Position numbers and translations under genes: made by a program. A DNA stretch of 64,000 nt from Nocardia xishanensis NBRC 101358 (GTDB lineage: Bacteria > Actinomycetota > Actinomycetes > Mycobacteriales > Mycobacteriaceae). The stretch lies in the NCBI RefSeq assembly GCF_001613365.1, contig NZ_BDCF01000039.1:1-64000 (forward strand), written 5' to 3'. Under the pieces are notes generated by a model, which was given only the letters and a program-made list of their open reading frames with translations, did no database searches and was not told where the DNA came from. Positions 50,819-58,664 of the stretch are shown here, in pieces (the first letter of the stretch is position 1; each line of letters starts with the position of its first letter).

Positions 50819-50931
50819 TATCTGTCCCAACGGTTGTATCCGTCAGAGCGGGGCCTGGATGAACCTGTTCTCGAAATCGAGGTGTGTGTGATGACAGCCA
50901 GGGTGTCCGGCGCTGAGGTGGGGAGAGCGCC

Positions 50932-51156
50932 GTGAAGATCTCCGTCGACCTCGATCTGTGCCAGGGGCACGCCGTCTGCCAGTCCGAGGCGCCCGCCGTC
51001 TTCGCCGTGCCCAAACGCGGCCAAGTGGAGATCCTCGATCCCAGCCCGGGTCCTGAGCAGCGCGAAGCGGTCGCGAGCGCGATCCGCTACTGCCCGACCG
51101 GAGCGCTCTCCCGCACCGACGACGAGACCCACCACGCCGCGAAAGGTGCTCGCTGA
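50932..51156 (+). CDS. [3Fe-4S] ferredoxin of the CYP51 type
   Basis: This 74-residue ferredoxin has CQGHAVC at residues 10-16 and CPTGAL near residue 54; the His in place of the second Cys gives a [3Fe-4S] cluster. It closely resembles the ferredoxin encoded beside CYP51 in mycobacteria (DLDLCQGHA, then FAVPKRGQVEILDP). Here it is about 6 kb from cyp51 but shares its operator. GTG 50932 follows GGGGAGAG. The stop overlaps the next start as TGATG. It passes electrons to a P450, probably CYP51 and the CYP125-like enzyme. Confidence 0.93.
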   Translation: MKISVDLDLCQGHAVCQSEAPAVFAVPKRGQVEILDPSPGPEQREAVASAIRYCPTGALSRTDDETHHAAKGAR

Positions 51157-51707
51157 TGGCGACTTACGACCGCGCCGAACTCGACGAGATGATCCGCCGC
51201 TGGATTCTGGAGAACCAGCGTTGCGAGGAGAAGGGCGACTGGAAGCCCCTCGCCGAGATGTACACCGTGGACGCCACCTACGGTTGGAACTACGGTCCCA
51301 CTCAGGAATTCATGGCGGTCGGCCGCGACGAGATCCGCGAAATCGCCCTCGGGCAGGAGATGACCGGGCTGGAGGGCTGGACCTACCCGTACCAGGAATT
51401 CGTGGTCGACGACCGCTCCGGCACGGTGATCGGTTTCTGGAAGCAGGTCGCCGACGCGCAACGCCCCGACGGGCGCCCGTACAGCCCGGAGGGCATCGGC
51501 GGCAGCTGGTTCCGCTACGGCGGTGATTTCCAATGGTCGTGGCAGCGCGACTTCTTCGACTTCGGCAACGTCTCGGCGCTGTTCATGGAGATGATCACGA
51601 ACAACGCGCTGACCCCCGGCATGCAGCAGCGCATCGCCCGCTCGACCTCCGGTACGCCGCTGCCGGGCTGGTACCGCGTCGGCGAAGCGCCTGTCGCGCT
51701 CTGGTGA
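51156..51707 (+). CDS. SnoaL/NTF2-like fold protein
   Basis: This 183-residue protein has an NTF2-like cone fold with the typical early helix (DRAELDEMIRRWILENQR) and beta-sheet elements YGWNYGPTQEFMAV and WQRDFFDFGNVSA. Members bind small hydrophobic ligands; some isomerise steroids. Placement between a ferredoxin and a CYP125-like operon suggests a steroid-related isomerase or hydratase role, but catalytic residues cannot be assigned. ATG 51156 overlaps the ferredoxin stop. Confidence 0.75.
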   Translation: MATYDRAELDEMIRRWILENQRCEEKGDWKPLAEMYTVDATYGWNYGPTQEFMAVGRDEIREIALGQEMTGLEGWTYPYQEFVVDDRSGTVIGFWKQVADAQRPDGRPYSPEGIGGSWFRYGGDFQWSWQRDFFDFGNVSALFMEMITNNALTPGMQQRIARSTSGTPLPGWYRVGEAPVALW

Positions 51708-51712
51708 CGGCG

Positions 51713-52963
51713 ATGAGCACGACACCGAGCCGCTACGCGCGATTCTCCCGGCAGACGCTGGCCGCGCTGGTGCCGGAACTGCTGCTGTGTGGGCACCTCA
51801 TCGACCGCTCCGGAATGGCGCACTCCATCGCCGCGTTCGGCAGGACGGGCATGGCGGAGGTCGCGATCGAGGAGTGGCAGCTGGCCAGTCCGGTGTACAC
51901 GCGCAGGATGCAGCGGGCGCTGGGTTTCGCGGGCGACAGCGTGCCGACCATCTTCAAGGGGTTGCAGCTCGACATCGGCGCGCCGCCGCAGTTCATGGAT
52001 TTCCGCTTCCGCGTCGAGGACCGCGATCATGGCGAGTTCTGGCTCGACCACTGCGGCGCGCTGGCCGACGTGGAGCCGATGGGCGAGGACTTCGTCGTCT
52101 CGATGTGCCACGACATCGAGGACCCGACCTTCGACGCCACCGCGCTGGCGACCAATCCGCACGCGCAGGTGCGCCCGATCCACCGTCCACCACGCCATCC
52201 CGCCGACCGCACGCCGGTCTGCGCATGGCGGGTCAGCATCGATCCGACGCACGAGCCGCCGCCGACGCCGCGCAACGCCGGTCTCGTCGCCGAATCCGAG
52301 GCCGCCCGAACGGAATTGGAACCCATCGACGCCGCGGACGACGGGCTGTCCGACTATGCCGGACCGCTGCTGAGCGACCTGCGTTTCGCGGACTTCTCGC
52401 ACTCGGCGCTGGTGCGCATCGCCGAAGAGGTGTGCCTCCAGCACCACCTGCTCACCCTCGGCTTCGTGCTGGCCGTACGGGCCAGGGCCGACGCGCCGAC
52501 CGCGACGGCGATCGCGCGCAAGCAGTTCACCGGCATCGCCGGGCTCACCGCGGACCGCATCCGGCGCTGCCTGCGCCTCGGCGACGACGCGGAGGCTCTC
52601 GCCACTGTGCTCGCGGCGCATCCGGCGCTGAACCCGCTGGCCTACACCGGCATCACCATCGACCATGCGGACAGCGGTGTGCGCCTGCGTATTCCGCGCG
52701 ACAGTGGCGCCGGAGCCGACGGCACGTGGCCCGCCATGCTCGCCGCCGACCAGCTCGCGCCGCTGGACGCCCTGGCCCGAGCGGTGAACCCGCGCTGGTT
52801 CGCCACGGCCGTCGATGTCGAGGACGGCGTGCTCACCGTCGATTTCGGACTCGCCGACACACCGTTTCGCGAATGTGCCGAGGTGGCGGTCACACGCTTC
52901 AGCACCGGCGCGGGCTTCGAGTTCGCCGATCGCGGAAAACCTTTGCCGCTCACCGTGGTGTGA
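51713..52963 (+). CDS. Unrecognised protein in the sterol-type operon
   Basis: This 416-residue soluble protein has a conserved-looking central segment FWLDHCGALADVEPMGEDFV followed by MCHDIEDPTFDA and RPIHRPPRHP, rich in Cys, His and Asp, which could bind metal. There is no membrane segment or known motif I can name. ATG 51713 is used; GTG 51704 would overlap the preceding stop (GTGA). It lies between the SnoaL-like gene and the acyl-CoA synthetase in one operon, so a role in the same pathway is likely. Confidence 0.75.
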   Translation: MSTTPSRYARFSRQTLAALVPELLLCGHLIDRSGMAHSIAAFGRTGMAEVAIEEWQLASPVYTRRMQRALGFAGDSVPTIFKGLQLDIGAPPQFMDFRFRVEDRDHGEFWLDHCGALADVEPMGEDFVVSMCHDIEDPTFDATALATNPHAQVRPIHRPPRHPADRTPVCAWRVSIDPTHEPPPTPRNAGLVAESEAARTELEPIDAADDGLSDYAGPLLSDLRFADFSHSALVRIAEEVCLQHHLLTLGFVLAVRARADAPTATAIARKQFTGIAGLTADRIRRCLRLGDDAEALATVLAAHPALNPLAYTGITIDHADSGVRLRIPRDSGAGADGTWPAMLAADQLAPLDALARAVNPRWFATAVDVEDGVLTVDFGLADTPFRECAEVAVTRFSTGAGFEFADRGKPLPLTVV

Positions 52964-52988
52964 CGGCCGACGAGCGAGACGACATCAG

Positions 52989-54596
52989 ATGGCCAACAAT
53001 TTCGCCGACCTTTTCGAGCACGCCGTCGACGCCATGCCCGACCGGATCGCGGTACTCCAGGGCGGGCGCCGGGTGCGATTCGCGGAGCTGGACGCCAGGG
53101 CCAATCGGCTGGCGCACCACCTCGCGGCCTCCGGCGTCGGATCCGGCGCCCACGTCGGTTTCCAGATGCACAACAGCGTGGAGACCATGGAGACGTTGAT
53201 CGCCTGCTTCAAGCTCGCGGCGGTCCCGATCAACATCAACTACCGCTACGGCCCGGCGGAACTCGCCTACGTCTACGACAACGCCGATCTGGACGCGCTC
53301 GTGTACCACGCCAGCTATTCGGATGCGGTGCGGGAGGCCAGGTCTCGGGCCTCGCGCGTGCGGCACGCGCTCCGCGTCGACGATGAAACCGTGCACCCGG
53401 ACGACGCCGACGCCTTGCCGTACGAGAGCGCGCTGGCGGAGCGTCCCTCGACGAGGCCCGCCGTGCGGCGCGGTCCCGACGACCTGTTCATGATGTACAC
53501 CGGCGGCACCACCGGGCTGCCGAAGGGCGTCATGTGGCGGCAAGAGGACATGTGGCGGGTGCTCGGCGGCGGCATCGATTTCTACACCGGTGAACCCGTC
53601 GCCGACGAGTACCAGCAGTCGCGCGCCGGCGCGGCGGGCGAGCCGGGCACCTGGTTCGTACTGCCGCCGCTGATCCACGCGGCGGCGATGATGCCGACCT
53701 TCACCGCGCTGTGGTCGGGCAACGCGGTGATCTTCGAGCGCCGCTTCGATCCCGCCGCGGTGTGGGCGCGCGTGGCGCGGCATCGGCCGCAGGTGCTGGT
53801 GATCACCGGGGACGCCATGGCGCGGCCGCTGATCGACGCCTACCGGCGGCGGCCCGCCGACGCGTCCTCGTTGCTGGCCATCGCCTCCGGTGCGGCTTTG
53901 CTTTCGCAGGCGACGAAGAACACCCTGCTCGAGATGTTCCCGTCGGCGGTCGTGTCGGACTCCATCGGGTCGTCCGAAACAGGTTTCGGCGGGATAGGTT
54001 TCGCGCAGAAGGACGACGATCCGGCGCGCGGACCCCGGGTGCGGACCGGTCGCGGCGCGGTGGTGGTCGACGACGAGGGCCGCCCGGTGGCGCCGGGCGC
54101 GGAAGGCTGGCTGGCGAAGACCGGGGCGGTGCCGCTCGGCTACTACAAGGATCCCGAGAGGTCCGCCCGGCTGTTCAAAACCGTGGACGGTGCGCGCGTC
54201 GTGGTGACCGACGACCGCGCCAGGGCCGAGACCGACGGTTCGGTGACCCTCATCGGGCGCGGCGACATGGTGATCAACACCGGCGGCGAGAAGGTGTTCG
54301 TCGAGGAGGTCGAGGGCGTGCTGAAGGCGCACGCGCGGATCTACGACGCGGTGGTGGTCGGCGTACCGCACGAGCGCTGGGGCCGTCAGGTCGCCGCTGT
54401 CGTGAACGCGGCGGGGTCCGGCCCGATCGATTTCGGTGCGCTGGAACAGCATGTGCGCCGTCACCTCGCCGGATACAAGGTGCCGAAACAGATCTGGGTC
54501 ACCGACGCCATCGCGCGCTCGCCCAGCGGCAAACCGGACTACCGCTGGGCCGAGGACCACGTCACAAGCCGCGCGCCCGATCACCGATCCCCCTGA
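52989..54596 (+). CDS. Acyl-CoA synthetase (FadD-type AMP ligase)
   Basis: This 535-residue ANL-superfamily enzyme activates a carboxylic acid to its CoA thioester via an acyl-adenylate. The P-loop-like MMYTGGTTGLPKGV, SIGSSETGFG, GRGDMVINTGGEKVFVEEVE (A8) and the C-terminal SPSGKPDYR with the catalytic Lys are all present. The mycobacterial branch that activates C5-C8 steroid side-chains (FadD19-like) is a plausible relative. Start ATG 52989, 25 nt after the previous stop. It is followed by the CYP125-like P450. Confidence 0.9.
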   Translation: MANNFADLFEHAVDAMPDRIAVLQGGRRVRFAELDARANRLAHHLAASGVGSGAHVGFQMHNSVETMETLIACFKLAAVPININYRYGPAELAYVYDNADLDALVYHASYSDAVREARSRASRVRHALRVDDETVHPDDADALPYESALAERPSTRPAVRRGPDDLFMMYTGGTTGLPKGVMWRQEDMWRVLGGGIDFYTGEPVADEYQQSRAGAAGEPGTWFVLPPLIHAAAMMPTFTALWSGNAVIFERRFDPAAVWARVARHRPQVLVITGDAMARPLIDAYRRRPADASSLLAIASGAALLSQATKNTLLEMFPSAVVSDSIGSSETGFGGIGFAQKDDDPARGPRVRTGRGAVVVDDEGRPVAPGAEGWLAKTGAVPLGYYKDPERSARLFKTVDGARVVVTDDRARAETDGSVTLIGRGDMVINTGGEKVFVEEVEGVLKAHARIYDAVVVGVPHERWGRQVAAVVNAAGSGPIDFGALEQHVRRHLAGYKVPKQIWVTDAIARSPSGKPDYRWAEDHVTSRAPDHRSP

Positions 54597-54635
54597 AACG
54601 CACCGCAGCATGGCATTCCATCCCAGGAGGTAGAC

Positions 54636-55862
54636 ATGACCGCACCGTCGATGCCGGCGGGTTTCGACTTCACCGATCCCGCGCTGTGGCAGAACCGCAG
54701 TCCCGTCGAGGAATTCGCACTGTTGCGCCGCACCGCGCCGGTGTGGTGGAACGCGCAATCCGACGATGCCTCGGGCGGCTTCCGCGACGGGGGCTATTGG
54801 GTGGTGAGCAAACTCGAGGACGTCAGGGAGATCTCGCGCCATCCGGAGGCGTACTCCTCGCAGCGCAAGGGCGCGATCATTCGCCTGCCGGGCGACATCA
54901 CCCCGGAGCAGATGGAACTGACCGGCGCGCTGCTGGTGAACATGGACGCACCCAAGCATTCCAAGATCCGCCGGATCGTCTCCAAAGGATTCACCCCGCG
55001 CGCGGTCGAAAGCCTGCGCGCGGCCCTGACCGAACGGGCCGAGCGCATCGTGCACGCCGCGAAGCGCACGGGCGGTGGCGATTTCGTGCAGCAGGTGGCC
55101 TGCGAGCTACCCCTGCAGGCGATCGCCGAACTGCTCGGCGTGCCGCAGGAGGACCGGCGCAAGCTCTTCGACTGGTCGAACCAGATGCTCAACTACGACG
55201 ATCCCGAGTACGGCGACCCGACGGTGGCCTCGGCCGAAATCCTCGGCTACGCGTGGAACATGGCCGAGCAGCGGCGCGGTTGCCCGGCGCACGACATCGT
55301 CTCCGAACTGGTGCACGCCGACGTCGACGGCGAGGCGCTGGCCTCCGACGAGTTCGGCTTCTTCGTCATCCTGCTCGCGGTCGCGGGCAACGAGACGACC
55401 CGCAACGCGATCACGCACGGCATGAAGGCCTTCGTGGATCATCCCGAGCAGTGGGAGATCTACCGCGAGCGCCGCCCCCGCACCGCACCCGACGAGATCG
55501 TCCGGTGGGCCACTCCGGTCACCGCGTTCCAGCGCACGGCGACCGAGGACGTCGAGCTGGGCGGTCAGCGCATCCGGGCCGGCCAGCGGCTCGGATTGTT
55601 CTACAGCTCGGCCAATTTCGACGAGGACGGCTTCGCCGACCCGTTCGTCTTCGACATCCTGCGCGATCCCAATCCGCACGTCGGCTTCGGCGGGACGGGC
55701 GCACACTACTGCGTCGGCGCGAACCTGGCCCGGCTGGAGATCGACCTGATGTTCAACGCGATCGCCGACGCGATGCCCGCACTGCGCCAGGTCTCGGATC
55801 CGGTGCGGTTACGGTCGGGCTGGATCAACGGGGTCAAGAGCTGGCAGGTCCGCTACGAGTGA
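54636..55862 (+). CDS. Cytochrome P450, CYP125-like steroid C26/27 monooxygenase
   Basis: This 408-residue P450 closely follows CYP125 of cholesterol-degrading actinobacteria: GFDFTDPALW, the FRDGGYWVVSKLEDVREISRH region, ISRGFTPRAV-like KGFTPRAV, AVAGNETTRN in the I-helix, DEIVRWATPVTAFQRTA, and FGGTGAHYCVGANLAR at the heme. CYP125 oxidises the steroid terminal methyl for later CoA activation, which fits the adjacent FadD. ATG 54636 follows a full CCAGGAGGT site. Redox partner is probably the ferredoxin at 50932. Confidence 0.93.
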   Translation: MTAPSMPAGFDFTDPALWQNRSPVEEFALLRRTAPVWWNAQSDDASGGFRDGGYWVVSKLEDVREISRHPEAYSSQRKGAIIRLPGDITPEQMELTGALLVNMDAPKHSKIRRIVSKGFTPRAVESLRAALTERAERIVHAAKRTGGGDFVQQVACELPLQAIAELLGVPQEDRRKLFDWSNQMLNYDDPEYGDPTVASAEILGYAWNMAEQRRGCPAHDIVSELVHADVDGEALASDEFGFFVILLAVAGNETTRNAITHGMKAFVDHPEQWEIYRERRPRTAPDEIVRWATPVTAFQRTATEDVELGGQRIRAGQRLGLFYSSANFDEDGFADPFVFDILRDPNPHVGFGGTGAHYCVGANLARLEIDLMFNAIADAMPALRQVSDPVRLRSGWINGVKSWQVRYE

Positions 55863-55874
55863 GCCGGTGACGCT

Positions 55875-55907
55875 CGGACGGCCGCGGTGTGGCGCCGCGG
55901 CCGTCCG
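55875..55907. terminator. Hairpin between convergent P450 genes
   Basis: CGGACGGCCGCGG (55875-55887) pairs perfectly with CCGCGGCCGTCCG (55895-55907) around a 7-nt loop. It ends both the CYP125-like operon and cyp51. Confidence 0.72.
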
Positions 55908-55932
55908 CGCATGTCCGCCGGAGTCCCTGCGC

Positions 55933-57294
55933 TCAGTCGCCCAGCCCGCCCCGCCTGCGGTAGCGCACCCGGCATGGCTGCTCCAGCTGCACCACCATCT
56001 TCGAGTGGTCGTTGCGGTAGCTCTCCGAGGGCTGGGCCATCTCGAATTCCCAGTCTCGCAACAAGATCGAGAAGATCGCCTTGAGCTGCATGAGCGCGAA
56101 CGCGGCGCCGACGCAGCGGTGCCGCCCCGCCCCGAACGGGATCCAGGTCCAGCGATTGACGATGTCCTCCTGGTTCGGGTCGATATAACGGCCCGGATCG
56201 AAGGCGTCGGGGTTCGGAAAGTCCTCGGGCAGCCGGTTCGAGATGGCCGGTGTGGCGGCGACGTGGTCGCCCTCGGTGATGCGGTGACCGCAGACCTCGA
56301 AATCGCCCCTGGCGACACGCATCAGGATGATCAGTGGCGGATGCAGCCGCAGCGTTTCCTTCAACACCGCCTCCAGGCGCGGGATCTGGCGCAACGCACC
56401 GAAACTCACCGGCGAGCCGTCGGCGTACAGTTCGTCCAGCTCGGTGACGACGCTGTCCAGCAGCTCAGGGTGGCGCAGCAGTTCGATCACGGTCCAGGCC
56501 GCGGTGCCCGAGGTGGTGTGGTGTCCGGCGAACATCATCGAGATGAAGATGCCGGTGATCTCGCTGGCGCTGAAGCGCGGCGCGCCGTCCTCGTCCGGCA
56601 CCGAGACGAGCACGTCGAGCATGTCGCGGTCGCCACGCTCGGCGGGAGCGCGGGCGGCCCGCTGATCCATGATTCCCTGCACCAAGTCGACGAGCGCGGC
56701 GCGGGCCTCGTCCCTGCGACGGAAGCTTTCGATCGGTGCGTAGGGGTCCACGTAGGCCAGCGCGTCGGTGCCGCGTTCGAGCTCGTGGTACAGGTGCGCG
56801 AACCTGCCGTCCAGTTCGTTGCGGAACTTCACGCCGATGAGGCAGGCCGAGGAGGTGTAGATGGTCAGCTCGGCGAAGAAGTCGAGCAGGTCGATCTCGC
56901 CCTCGTCACCCCAGCGCGCCAGCATCCGCTCCACCTCGGCGGCGATCGTGGCGGCGTGGCCGCGCATGTGCTCGGCCCGCAGCGCCTGGTTGTGCAGCAT
57001 CTCCTTGCGGCGTTCCGGACTGGCGTCGAAGACGACGCCCTCGCCGAAGATCGGCTTCATGAACGGATAGGCCGCGCCCTGGTCGAGATCCTCGTCGGCG
57101 GCCCGGAAGAAGAACTCGTTGGCTTCCGCCCCGGAGAGCAGGATGACCTGTTTGCCCGCCAGTTCGAAGGCGCCGATGTCGCCGCACTCGGCGCGCACCC
57201 GGCGCATCAGCGCGATCGGGTCGGAGCGGAACTCCTCGAGATGTCCGTGCTCGTGCTCGCCGCCGGAGACGCGCTGTGGTTTCGCCAGAATCAT
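55933..57294 (-). CDS. cyp51: Sterol 14-alpha demethylase CYP51
   Basis: This 453-residue P450 is nearly collinear with mycobacterial CYP51: VSGGEHEHGHLEEF at the N-terminus, the FGEGVVFDASPERRKEML substrate-recognition region, FFAELTIYTSSACLIG, AGHHTTSGT in the I-helix, ETLRLHPPLIILMRVA, and FGAGRHRCVGAAFALMQ at the heme. It removes the 14-alpha methyl of sterols such as lanosterol or obtusifoliol. ATG 57294 follows GGAAGGA. The divergent spacer to the MCE gene carries the shared operator at 57330. Confidence 0.96.
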   Translation of the reverse strand: MILAKPQRVSGGEHEHGHLEEFRSDPIALMRRVRAECGDIGAFELAGKQVILLSGAEANEFFFRAADEDLDQGAAYPFMKPIFGEGVVFDASPERRKEMLHNQALRAEHMRGHAATIAAEVERMLARWGDEGEIDLLDFFAELTIYTSSACLIGVKFRNELDGRFAHLYHELERGTDALAYVDPYAPIESFRRRDEARAALVDLVQGIMDQRAARAPAERGDRDMLDVLVSVPDEDGAPRFSASEITGIFISMMFAGHHTTSGTAAWTVIELLRHPELLDSVVTELDELYADGSPVSFGALRQIPRLEAVLKETLRLHPPLIILMRVARGDFEVCGHRITEGDHVAATPAISNRLPEDFPNPDAFDPGRYIDPNQEDIVNRWTWIPFGAGRHRCVGAAFALMQLKAIFSILLRDWEFEMAQPSESYRNDHSKMVVQLEQPCRVRYRRRGGLGD

Positions 57295-57315
57295 CGGAAA
57301 TCCTTCCACAGATAC

Positions 57316-57353
57316 CTGTCCAGACATATGCTGGACACGTGTCTGGACAGTAC
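57316..57353. promoter_or_regulatory. Shared operator and long palindrome between cyp51 and MCE gene
   Basis: CTGTCCAGACA (57316-57326) and TGTCTGGACAG (57340-57350) are perfect inverted arms. Within them, on the minus strand, lies the 24-bp sequence (57330-57353) shared with 50795-50818. GGACACGTGTC adds an inner palindrome. It controls both cyp51 and the MCE gene in all likelihood. Confidence 0.72.
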
Positions 57354-57428
57354 TACTGTCGGCCGGACGCGAGCAAGGGATACGCGATCGCGCGATCGCG
57401 CGCAGGGCCCTCGCGAAGGGGTGAAGAG

Positions 57429-58658
57429 TTGGACGTACGGCAACAGTCCTTCCGGGGGCGCTTCCCGAACCTGTGGGCCGCGTGGGTGACGCTGCGGCTC
57501 AAAATCGCCGGGATGGCGCTGGTTTCGACGATCGTGGGGGTGCTAGTGCTCGCCATGGCGCTGTACACGGGTCGCTTCCAGCCGACCGCCACGGTCGTGG
57601 TGGACGCGCCGCGCACCGGACTGGTGCTCGATCCCGACGCCGCGGTGCGCGTGCGCGGCGTCGAGATCGGGCGCGTCGCAAGCGTCGAACCGCACGACGG
57701 CCGGGTGCGGCTCAGGTTGGCGCTCGACCCGGACCTGCTGCGCATGGTCCCGGAGAACACCCTGGTCGACATCCGCTCGACGACGATTTTCGGGGCGAAG
57801 TACGTGAACTTCGTGCCACCCGCCGCCCCGTCGCCGCGCCCGCTCGCGCCGGGGGCGCTGATTCGCGGGGAGTCGGTGACGGTCGAATTCAACACACTGT
57901 TCCAGCGACTCTCGATGCTGCTGGCGGCGGTCGAACCAGCACGGGTGAACGCGACCCTCGCCGCGCTGAGCGCGGCGTTGCAGGGGCGCGGCGACACGTT
58001 CGGCGATCTACTGGCGCGCACCGATGCCGTACTGCGAGAACTGAATCCGAGCCTGCCCCAGCTCGGGCGCGACATGGCCGCCACGGCCGGGGTCGCCGGT
58101 CTCTACGCCGACACCGCGGGGGAGCTGCTGCGAACGGTCGACAACGCGACCGCGACCGGCGTGACAGTCGCCGACCGGGCGGAGGACCTGGACGAAATGC
58201 TGCTCAACGTGCTGGGTCTGGCCGAGACCACCCGGGCGGTCCTCACCGAGAACGAGCGGCAGCTGGCGACGGCGGCCCGGCTGCTGCGGCCAGGGACCGA
58301 GCTGTTGCACGACTACCGCCCGGTGCTGCGCTGCGTGATCATGGGCATCACCTCCGTCATGCCGCTGGCGAACACGATATTCGGCGGGATGAAGCCGGGG
58401 GCGGTGTTCAACAGCAACTTCATGTTGGCTTCGGAGCCGTACGAGTATCCGGAGGATCTGCCGAAGGTCAACGCGACCGGCGGTCCGGACTGCTCCGGAA
58501 TCGAACAGCGTATGCCGGGTTCGCATGCGGACTACGTCGTCACCGACACGAACGAAGGGGCGCCGTTCGTCCCGCCGACCAGCGCCCGGCTGCACGCGAA
58601 TCCGCCGGCGGTGTTCGAGATCTTCTTCGGCGGACTGCCCGGCGTCGGACACCGGTGA
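57429..58658 (+). CDS. MCE-family (Mce/MlaD-like) transport protein
   Basis: This 409-residue protein starts with a cytoplasmic leader, then one membrane helix (LVSTIVGVLVLAMALYTGRF, about residues 27-46). The MCE domain (YTGRF then VVVDAPRTGLVLDPDAAVRVRGVEIG, shown here in parts) and a helical/loop C-terminus with Cys pair follow. Mce proteins form the periplasm-spanning part of lipid and sterol importers. It stands alone, without yrbE or the other five mce genes. The start is TTG 57429, preceded by GAAGGGGTG; no ATG is available. A sterol-uptake role fits the neighbouring P450s but is inferred. Confidence 0.85.
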   Translation: MDVRQQSFRGRFPNLWAAWVTLRLKIAGMALVSTIVGVLVLAMALYTGRFQPTATVVVDAPRTGLVLDPDAAVRVRGVEIGRVASVEPHDGRVRLRLALDPDLLRMVPENTLVDIRSTTIFGAKYVNFVPPAAPSPRPLAPGALIRGESVTVEFNTLFQRLSMLLAAVEPARVNATLAALSAALQGRGDTFGDLLARTDAVLRELNPSLPQLGRDMAATAGVAGLYADTAGELLRTVDNATATGVTVADRAEDLDEMLLNVLGLAETTRAVLTENERQLATAARLLRPGTELLHDYRPVLRCVIMGITSVMPLANTIFGGMKPGAVFNSNFMLASEPYEYPEDLPKVNATGGPDCSGIEQRMPGSHADYVVTDTNEGAPFVPPTSARLHANPPAVFEIFFGGLPGVGHR

Positions 58659-58664
58659 GGACGG

